DNA of 64,000 nucleotides from Enoplosus armatus. Lineage: Eukaryota; Chordata; Actinopteri; Centrarchiformes; Enoplosidae. The position numbers and the translations under genes were made by a program. The stretch spans positions 12,909,001 through 12,973,000 of the forward strand of contig NC_092198.1 in the NCBI RefSeq assembly GCF_043641665.1, read 5' to 3'. The notes below the pieces were generated by a model that was not told where the DNA came from, ran no database searches, and saw only the letters and a program-made list of their open reading frames with translations. Shown in pieces: positions 28,113 through 64,000 of this stretch. Numbering within the stretch: position 1 is the first letter of the stretch; each line of letters starts with the position of its first letter.

Positions 28113-31100
28113 AACAATGAAATAAACAGAGATTGTATGCTAAATGTTAAGGGAGTGTTTATAGTTTGAATAATTCTGTTTGACTGAAAATTTATATGAT
28201 AAGAATAACTTCTTAAATTGTAAGCAACATAGGTTATTGGTGGAGGTTTGTAGTATCTTCATTCTTCATTTGCAGGCAGGTCAGTTTTCTCTTTTTGGCT
28301 CTTGAAATTGAATTATAGTATGGGGAAACTATTTAACTCTAGTGCTGCCCCAATACTCACCAATATCACCAACAACAGACTGGTGTAGCTCCTGCAGCAC
28401 AGAGCGTTGGGATTGGGTTGAATAATATGTTAGTGTTGAAAATCCCTCTGCATTGAGGTTTTGATATTCATCCACTGTTGTGAGTCAGAAGACGATTTTT
28501 TTGCATGTCAGCATGTATTTTAACATGGCCGTTTATTTGCTTCTAATGTGCAAATGGCCAAGAATGTGTGACAGATCATGTGTCGCGGGTTGTGTGTGAG
28601 ATATATGGTGGCTGTGTGAATACTGACAGTAATTACAGAAGGCCATACCACAGAGCTGCCTGGGGCTGGCCGAGGAACAAGTTATTATAACATCTAATAC
28701 ATAACCAAATGTCAGCTATGTCTGCAGCCTTTGCTGCTAGCAATGTGATATAAATCTACAGGGAAAGTGAAGCTGTAAATGCTAAATGATACATATTTGT
28801 ACAAGATTATAAATTGTGGGCTTGAGGTATTTTTAGATTTGATTTGCAGTTTGCATACAGTTCCTTATTCTGTGTCAGTGAGTCCGTGGCTGAGTGTGTG
28901 CTGTGTATCTGTATCTGTTTAGGTATGTGTGCCAGGGATAATGTGGCATCTCCAGAACTGGAATTCCTCTCGCACCACACTCCACAAGAGACTCCCTGTC
29001 TTTCTCTGCTTCTGTAGAAACTGAATGTTGTTTTTTTTCTAGTTTCCACTGGTCAAGGTGACCACCTAACACATACACGGTCACAGGTTTTGATCACAAT
29101 TGTCCAAATTCCAAAAGACCCAACCATTGCAAAGCATACATTAACAGTGCCAAAATACGTTGTATGACTTCTTTCTGTGGTGTCTCACTCCATGTTAGAC
29201 ATTAGCTGAGACAACAGGTGAGAGTGTTTAGGCAGAGAAACAAAGCAGAGAGACCCATAAAATCTTTATTGAGCCCCACTGGGTACTGTCTTGTTAGCAT
29301 TGGAACTGTACAGTAAATGCAAAGCTGCCCCATCTCTGCATGTGAGCTTGAATGTGCATGCATGTGTTCCTGTGTGTATATTTGTGTCCTATAAACCTGA
29401 AGCGAGTACTATAAAACTGAGCTTGGGATGAAACTGCAGGGTATAATTATGCGTTCACAGCACACATGGTCATTAATAACATTGAGGCCAAGCCTATTTT
29501 TACTGTACCTTGCTCAGAGGCTAACATATGGCAGAGCGGCTGACTTGACATAACAGGATGTGCATGAGGATTTAGTAGACAGTCCAGTGTCCAAGGAGAG
29601 CCTGTACGCTGTGGTTTGTAAGTATATTTGACAACAGCAGGGGGCACCACTATGTCCCATTTTACTGCCCCATTCTCAGATAGATAGAAGGACTTGGAAG
29701 AGAACACAAAGAGAGGAAGCAACATTTTGAAAGGGGTTTGAAAAATGGAAGAAAATATCGCAAAACTTACCCATGGGAAAACTACTGATAAGCAAGAGAC
29801 CAATGACCAACTGTTTTTGTGGCAAAAGATCTGATCTAAAACAGCTGGACTACAAGTGCTGTCTCGTCAGGCTAAACAGACTCAATACCTCTGGGTTGTT
29901 TTTGAGATTTGAGGTACATTGTGTAATTTTTTTTTTTTTAGCAAGAATTATGGTCAAATCACATACAGTACTAAGTAAGTGCCTTTGTTATTACCTCAGG
30001 TTGCAATATATAAAACAATCTCCCAGTGCTCAAAGTTTAGTAGTTTTTTTATATTCAAAGAAGACTCACCTCCTTTCTTTGACAGGAGTGCAAGTGCATT
30101 GACTCTGAGGACCTCAGGAAGAGTACTTGTTGCCAAGGGAACAACTAAGTAGGATCCAAATAAACAACAAACTCTGGCCATGTTCATATTAGTCAAGGAT
30201 AACCAATTATGTAGCTGCATTACAATGAAGTAGCTGTCCAGGGTACTTTTTTATACATTAGACAGCTACAGCTATTTAGCGAGTATTTTTTAAAGTCAAT
30301 AATTTTACTCAGTTATATTTGTTTCTATGGTAGTAGCATCCTTCCTTACTGTTCAAATCACGTTCAGTACAGTATAGAAAGAAAGTAGAGTTGAAAGGTT
30401 GTCAATTCTATAAAAGCACTGGATGGTCAAACAATAAAAAAAGGAATCTGACTTTAGTTTGTAACATTTCTTTTGTTTGTAGTTTTCATCATTAAACTAG
30501 TTTGAACTTTCTCTTTGGTTTTCTTCTTTAGCCAGATTTTGTACTCTGTAATTGTATCTCATTATCTTATGGAAATGGAAATGGATATATTTATATCTAA
30601 TGTTGTATGGTAGAATTGTAGTTGTTGTGGCCTTTTATTGTTGATTGTTTTTTGAAGTGCGTTTGTATGGGGGAATGTGAACCTGTTGGATTCTCCACTA
30701 ATCAGCACCTGATTATTTGAAGTACAGATGTCCAGTACAGTTTTCCAGTACACAGAGTCAGATGACCAGTCAAATGTATGACATACTGGACATTAACTGT
30801 CAGCCTGGCACTGCCACTCTGACACCAACACAGCTGCCAATTGAGTCTCATGACCTCCATCCACAGTGAGACCAACACATCTCCACTGTCTGCACCTGTG
30901 GACTCACTCACTCACACAAACAAACAAATAAACAAACGTGCACTTTATACCCTGTTCTTGTTATTTTCAAGCACGGCTGTGAACGGCATTTTAACAAAGA
31001 CGCAGTTTATTCTTCTTCCATGGCCATTTCTCTTTCAAACAAACATCCCTGCATGCAAATATGCACCAAGCTCAAAAACACCAAACACTGTGCACTCAGT

Positions 31101-32165
31101 TAAAGGACTCTGGCGTTTCACACAGTGCTGCTCATGCCTTTGGAAGCTCACTTACATCCAAAACAACATCTGTCCTTTCAGTCGCGCCTGATTAAAACAC
31201 CCTGGAATCTCAGTTCACACACTCACACACACAATGGTGTAACACAATCACCTACCACATGGCCACGGAGGCGTACATTGCATGGAGAATCTGGGAATCC
31301 AGGGCTTAGCAGAAATATGCTTTGTTTTTATATCCATGTATTTTTCTACACAAAGCACATGAAAGGGACCTGCAATTACCACTGCATTAATAAAAACATG
31401 GATTACTACTTGTAAATCTTGCTCGGAGTTGCTTGTGTCTGTTGGAGGCACAATATAATTTTCTGCATGCATATACAAACTCTACTTGTCATTGAGTTGG
31501 AGAGTGCACAATCGAGTAAAAACCAGCCAACACATACAGGACTCTTAGAATTAAATGTCAAATTCACTTAAATGCAACATGAAGAATGTGAGAGTTGTGC
31601 AACAAAGAGAATTCCAATGAAAATGTTTTGTCTGACGGTCAGCGGGTCATGTTGCTACAAATCTTGAGAACCTCATTTTTCCTCACTGCATCTCAATGAT
31701 GCTGATAAATATTGTTATTTTCTTCTTGGCCCTGAATTCCTGCATCACACTGACACCCACAGGATATTGTGTGGCATTTTGTTGGTGCAGGTGTACAGAT
31801 TTGACACACTGTCCTTGACATTGCCCCCATATCCAGATTGTTTTTGCTGATATACCGTTTCACCACAAACAGTGGTTATCACATGCACCTCACACCCCAG
31901 CTTTCAAAAGACTGACCACCATATGAAAAGTAATACCTAGAGGACACAAACAGCAAGCACCAGGCGTTCATTATTACTCCCTGAAACCATTGTTTTCAGT
32001 GGAAAGACCAGTGTGTTGATTTAATTTAATGAGTTGCTTAGCTGGGGGAGGGGGACCAAGGAAACAGTAATTAGTTGTCATGCTAATTGGGCTTGTGTGA
32101 TAACTCCCACACAAGACTCAGCGGTGTGTGAAGCACTGTGGGGCTGGCCTGACCACCTACTCCTC

Positions 32166-32192
32166 TCACACACACACACACACACACACACA
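32166..32192. repeat. (CA)n microsatellite
   Basis: Short CA run of about 27 bp, followed by imperfect CA/TA-rich sequence to about 32245. Confidence 0.9.
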
Positions 32193-34498
32193 TATTTTCT
32201 TGCACTTTGGAATACACAAACACACACATATATATGCACACACAGATAAATAAGAATAACAAATTCTCACATCCAGATTGGTTCAAAGAAAATGCCAGGG
32301 GACTGTCAGGCCTTTGACCCATCGACTAAGCAGAATTAATGATGTGAAAATCTTGATCCCAATTATTCACTAAGAGAAGTCGCTCTGAGAACTAAGAGAT
32401 ACGGGTTCAGGACATTCAATCCAATTAAGCTCTGGATGTAAACCTATGTATGTTAATTTGAAAAAAGGAAGACGTATAGAACTATAGGTAGGAAAAAGGT
32501 GATGTATACAGTAGATGAAGATATGGTAATCAGAGTGAAAAGAAATGACTACATCCTTGCAGCTTCAACATGCACAATGTGTAGGATATACAGTATGTAT
32601 AGGAAACCTCATGAAACCTTTATAAAAACATAGTATGGCTAAAACACTGGTTGCATATACATCCGTATTAAGAAGTAATTTCCAAAATGTTCCTTGTTTA
32701 GACTTTTATCATTTGACATCTTTAGAATCTAGAGGATGCATGTGGTAAAACTCAGTTATTGTACTACTCTCTATCAGTGTGTAAACTGCAGTGTGTCAGT
32801 GTTGTGTGGTCATGTATAGCATTCCTTAAGTGCGTTGTTGTTGCCCTTGATGTATCTCCATATCACCATGTTGTTCATCACCCCTGCCAGCACGGTTCGT
32901 GACTCCCCCAGGGGCTATTTTTAAGGCCCGGGGTCACTGACCTCCAGGAAGGGTCACTCTCACTATCAGGGGAGGTCCAGCCCTGCTTTGCTTTAATGCT
33001 ATCTGCATCTTTTTCTATCTCTATCTCTATTTTCTCCTCAGAGTCCCTCTCCAGTGTCTCTTTCTTCCTCTTCTTATCGCTCTTTTCATCCTAACAATTC
33101 ATGGTTAGAACTAAATATTGGTGGACCACATTATTCTATAGATATTTATTTTTTCCTCACAAATTCTACATCATTATACAACTTTTATCAGTTTGATACT
33201 AATTACTATTATGTGACCAGGCGTAAAGACTCCACTGCAATCTTCTCCTACACTCGAACTCCTCCCAGACTGTTATCTTGCGTCTGCTCCTCCTCTCTAT
33301 TCTCTCCTTTCTCTGCTCTCACCTCACATCACCACCCCTATGAGTGTGTTTAGACACACCGCCCAGTTTTGCGATAATCTTGCTGAGTCATCTACAGTAG
33401 AAAATTACACACTGTGATACACTGTAATCCAGGGCAAGAGCATTTATAGAAAATCTATCGCCTCGACGGAAGTTTATCTGAGTCTTTAACATTGTGTAGC
33501 CTGTGGGAGTGTTTAAGTGGTTAATGAAAGGGCTGGGTGGGAGATTAGTTGATTCTTTGTAGATGTAAGGTTCCCGGCAATGCCTTCACGCCTGTAGTGA
33601 TATCTGCAAGAAACACATGCTCTTCCATTTTAGAGGGAACCAGAGGGTGTGATTTTGCCTTGTCCTGGCTTGTTCTAAATTATTTATTCCCGTTCCTACC
33701 TGGTCCTGTAAATTTAGTCATCGCCAATGTTGTTAATCCCATCATCCATACCATTGTAATGGTGTGTGGGACATCCAGCATCTATAGGCTTCTGTCTTGA
33801 CTCCAATGAAAATAGGCTTGTTTTTAACTGATTTATATTGAGCAAATAATCACACACATCATGACCAAGGCTGAAACGGCGTGTAAAACTGTCTTATATA
33901 AATGCTTCATCTCTCCCGTCCCAAACCTGATGACACAGTGTTATCCCCCCCCCATCTCACAGGAACCCAGCAGGATCAGCACAGGCGAAGAAGAATGCAT
34001 GATAAGGCAATGAAACTATTAATAATAAATTGAATAATAGATAGGAGAACAGATGAAAGAAGCTAGATGAAAGTGTCAAAATAACCTTAATACTTGACAT
34101 CCATCTGGATATAGTCCAAGTCCCGAGGCTTTCAAGACCATGTTCAAAGTAACCTATGTTAGCAATTTATATTCATGACATCATCCTTTTCATGAAACAA
34201 CCCCCTATATATTTTGAGAACCATGAAATAAGTTTAGCTCTCACATCCTACTTTCAGGAGAATTTATGGACACTGTCAATTGATTGCAGGCGTATGTTCA
34301 TATGCTCCAAATTTTGTGCTCATTTCTGACCAAATGTTTGCAAAAGCTGATCAAAGGAGATGACTCTCTAACATGTAATAAATTGGCCATTAGCATATGC
34401 TGAAATTACTACCAAGTGACTTTTGTTTCCTCTTGTCTGGCAACATGACACCTTGATTAGTGGTTAGTGTGAAAAGAGATGGGGAAAGCTGGCATCTA

Positions 34499-34500
<2 letters not shown>

Positions 34501-34546
<46 letters not shown>
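34501..34546. repeat. (CA)n microsatellite
   Basis: About 46 bp of CA repeat. Confidence 0.97.
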
Positions 34547-34710
34547 AGCGGTGTTTGATGAGTGTGCACTGAGTCAACAGGCGTCCTCCTCTCCTCATTA
34601 ACAGTTTGACCCCCTCTGTTTGAGTTGCTCCAGGTGGGGTCACACTGTCTTGTATTTGGGTATGGGGGGTTTTGGTAGGAAGAGTGTTTGTGCTTATAGA
34701 GTGATGGGAG

Positions 34711-34740
34711 TGTGTGTGTGTGCGGGGGGTGGGGGGGGGG
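34711..34740. repeat. (GT)n followed by poly-G
   Basis: A short GT tract runs into cggggggtgggggggggg, a G-rich run with quadruplex potential. Confidence 0.85.
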
Positions 34741-36619
34741 TTGACTTCCAACACCCCTTTTCCCTTTTTAGCTGGAAGGAGGGGTAGGATCCGGGTGGTA
34801 CCTCCAAAAACACACATGTGGTCACCATTCTTTGGAAACAGGAAGACTGATGGACAGCGCAATGATGCAATGGTAGTATGGACACACACACAAGCAGCTC
34901 TACCACTTGCTGCTCAGTCACCCTGAGGTTACAGATTTGAGGTCGACAGTGCAGACCTCCGGGTTGTCGACTCACCAGCCAACAAAGCTGCTGTTGTGTG
35001 AGCGTGTGCTCTGTGTGTTTAGACTGTAAGCAGGATACTGTTGAGCAGCTGCCGCTCATCCAAGGCCTGTAAAAGTCATTCTTCATCTACACACACTTTG
35101 AACCATGATATTGTATATAAAGGAATGAGTGGTATCATTGTGATCATGTTAATGCTTATGTGAGCTCTAGAATAGCTGTAGATTCTAGCTGTAAGTCTTA
35201 TAAGAATAGATGTCTTTATAAAATTAAATAAATACAGTAGTTCACATATTGCTCACCTGTAGACGATGTGACGTCAGTGAAACGTGTGGGAGCCTTTTGC
35301 ACCCTGCATAATCCACGGTAGGCCTCCTGTCACATATCTCCTTGCACTACAGGTGAAACTGTAGCTTTGGGGATTATTGTGTAACTGATCACTTTTTACA
35401 TGGTTACAGAAAAGAATGTGGCGTTGAGTTTTTTCTGGTCTGTTCTTTTTCCTTTGTTTATGTTACTTTTAAATGCATGTTGTTATTGCCTGTGGTGTTG
35501 TAGGCTGATTTGGCAAACAGCAGGTGAAGCAGCATTTTAGATTGATTTGAAACCACAGGGAAGGGAGCTGAGTGAGGAGCTGTGATTTATAAAATGTTCA
35601 GTCTTACTCTCTGTCTCACTCTATCTCTGGTCCTTCTGGCATCTGTCACAAGACCTGGCAGCTGTTGAAAACGTGCTTCTGACAACAACAGGGAGAACCA
35701 GAGACAGAGTCTCTGGACTTCTTTATTACAATAGAGTAGCCTGCTGGTGGAGCATAACAAAGGGCTGATCAGAGAAGATAGCTGTGCAATTTCATGCTTG
35801 TACATAATGTGTTTTTTTTTTTTTAATTCTACTTACGTATTCAAATGAGATATGCAGCACAGAGAACAACACTGTGCACCAACTCAAATTAAGTTGTTAC
35901 AGTAAAAGTTTCATTTTTGTGTTATTGTCCAGCATTTCGTCCAGATTTATGCCAGGCAAAGGGCACAGTATGCATCACCCCCTTAAACACATGTTCCCAT
36001 GGGCTTTTTTGTTTTTCATACAGTTGTGTGGAGAATGTGCTTTGTTCACAGTCCCTATTCAAAGCTGGCTGGAGAGATGTATTGGTGGAAAGCCATGTCA
36101 GCATGAGATAAAAGTTTTTTGGCCTGTTAAAACAAATCCATAAAATGAATAGTAGCCTACTGCTCTCAGCAAAATAATAAACTCACCATTTAAAACGTTC
36201 AAGGCAATAAGGACATGAAAGTCATCAGTCACAGGATTTTGTCACTGCAAAGTCGCCATTGAGTACAACAAACATTTGATCATAAAAGTCCTAAGATTCA
36301 TGTTTAGGGTTGAAACAAAAAGTCACAAGAGTTTGCCACAAGTCAAATGTTACTGGATTACTCAAACAAATATAAGTCACGATATGAATAACTTCTCATG
36401 AAAAACGTATTATTGGAATATTAATGATTTGTCAGTAGTGTGTGTTAATTCCTGGCCATTGGGCTTCTGGCAAGTGTTTTTTTCTGCTGTAATGTTTTGT
36501 TGGGAGGAGTGTGTGAGGGAGAACAAGAGAGAGAGGAGCGGCGGCTGAAGAGAGGGGGGAGGCGCAGTGTTTGGAGGATTTGCTCTGAGCTCCGGGCGTT
36601 CTCTCACTCGAAATTTCTA

Positions 36620-36658
36620 ATGGAAATAAGCTTATGTGTGCTCGCTCTACTAATTTAG
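36620..36658 (+). other. uORF 1 (12 codons), if transcribed
   Basis: ATG at 36620 reads MEISLCVLALLI then TAG. It counts as a leader uORF only if transcription starts upstream of it, which is not known. Confidence 0.3.
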
Positions 36659-36751
36659 ACCGTTTTCTGTCACTCATCGAGGGATTCCAATAACTTTTCG
36701 GAAACTTTTCGCCCACTTGGACGACTTCTCCCCCGGTGTGGTGTTTGGTTT

Positions 36752-36826
36752 ATGCCCGGGCACGGATCCGTGCAGCACGGACTGTGGAGCAGGGAACACC
36801 CCGCTAGGAAGTTTTCAGACGAGTGA
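36752..36826 (+). other. uORF 2 (24 codons)
   Basis: ATG at 36752 in a GC-rich context encodes a 24-residue peptide ending at a TGA (36824-36826). It lies in the likely leader, about 300 nt before the main start. Confidence 0.4.
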
Positions 36827-36926
36827 CCTGTTGTGGGTTTCTACACCTCGAGGTCGCCTTTCTGTCCTTTTTACGTATCTTATTATTTGAATTCGACGCA
36901 CGAGTTGTGGTGGGAGTTTCGTAAAC

Positions 36927-37016
36927 ATGTCAGGGCGCAATTTACGCTCTAAACTTCGGATCGTGCCAAGCAATGTTGGAGCATTTCACCGGTGCGTCAA
37001 GGGCAACTTTCTCTAG
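36927..37016 (+). other. uORF 3 (29 codons)
   Basis: ATG at 36927 (A at -3) encodes 29 residues beginning MSGRNLRSKLRIVPSN and ends at TAG 37014-37016. The peptide is basic. It sits close to the main ATG and overlaps uORF 4, so it could lower initiation at the sash1 start if the leader is translated. Confidence 0.5.
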
Positions 37017-37101
37017 GAGCTGCCTTGGCACCGACATCTCGTTTATTGCTGGTGATCAGGCCGCTGCCTGTGGGCTTGGATTCAAGATTTGTCTGACTTA
37101 A
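36973..37101 (+). other. uORF 4 (42 codons)
   Basis: ATG at 36973 opens a second frame overlapping uORF 3 and ends at TAA 37099-37101, only 19 nt before the sash1 ATG. That spacing is short for efficient reinitiation, so use of this uORF would be expected to repress the main frame (inference). Confidence 0.5.
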
Positions 37102-37120
37102 CACAAACTATTCTAACATT

Positions 37121-64000
<26,880 letters not shown>

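Larger units (their letters stand above)
28113..36479. other. Upstream non-coding DNA before the sash1 promoter
   Basis: No coding exon recognised. It contains (CA)n tracts (listed), G/C homopolymers near 33946 and 34724, and AT-rich stretches. A perfect TGACGTCA palindrome at 35269-35276 sits in a moderately GC-rich patch (35250-35400), 1.85 kb upstream of the ATG. Open frames of 100-130 codons near 34500-35086 overlap a CA repeat or lack similarity. Confidence 0.5.
36480..37120 (+). promoter_or_regulatory. sash1: Likely sash1 promoter and 5' untranslated leader
   Basis: Base composition changes here from AT-rich to GC-richer with frequent CpG (for example gagcggcggctg near 36535 and cccgggcacggatccg near 36755), directly upstream of the exon 1 ATG. 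A purine-rich stretch with a GC-box-like ggggggaggcg lies near 36553-36563 and a CCAAT pentamer near 36687. No clear TATA box is visible, consistent with a CpG-type vertebrate promoter. The start site cannot be fixed from sequence, so the boundary between promoter and leader is unknown. Confidence 0.6.

Overview
The window is vertebrate nuclear DNA, almost certainly from a teleost fish. Coding exons are small and far apart with GT-AG introns. Intergenic and intronic DNA is full of (CA)n/(GT)n and (CT)n microsatellites. There is a Tc1/mariner element of the kind abundant in fish, plus hAT-type MITEs and LINE tails of teleost type. No prokaryotic operon, CRISPR array, rRNA or tRNA gene was found.

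One protein-coding gene can be supported, on the + strand. It is the 5' part of sash1 (SAM and SH3 domain containing 1), starting at the ATG at 37121 and leaving the window inside exon 8. Eight coding exons were mapped (37121-37228, 45951-46079, 56471-56521, 56620-56669, 61861-61901, 62215-62304, 62398-62510, 63942-64000+). They splice in frame with no stop and give about 213 N-terminal residues that follow mammalian SASH1 exon by exon. The SLY region, SH3 domain and two SAM domains that define the protein lie beyond the right edge. Fish can carry two sash1 copies (a and b); the sequence alone does not tell me which this is.

Layout: 1-36480 is upstream DNA with no recognisable coding exon. 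It holds microsatellites, a 178-bp hAT MITE with a perfect 8-bp target duplication (5034-5211), a second older hAT-like MITE (26215-26529), a LINE 3' tail (about 27430-27608) and two smaller degenerate repeats. Two blocks there look like possible upstream first exons ending in good donor sites (near 16484 and 23783). 36480-37120 is a GC-richer promoter/leader with up to four short upstream ORFs. 37229-45950 is intron 1. 46080-56470 is intron 2, with a nearly full-length 1244-bp Tc1/mariner element (53205-54448) whose transposase has DD36E catalytic spacing and one visible frameshift. 56670-61860 is intron 4, with a (CA)45 and a (CT)67 tract. The last 2 kb packs exons 5-8.

The protein is a signalling scaffold. 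The encoded N-terminal part has the short '[19 protein letters not shown]' start and, across exons 6-8, a block shared with SASH3/SAMSN1-like proteins. I did not find a convincing new biological system. The most checkable unusual points are the multi-uORF leader, the phase-compatible upstream candidate first exon, the DD36E transposon, and splice-site oddities around exons 6 and 7.
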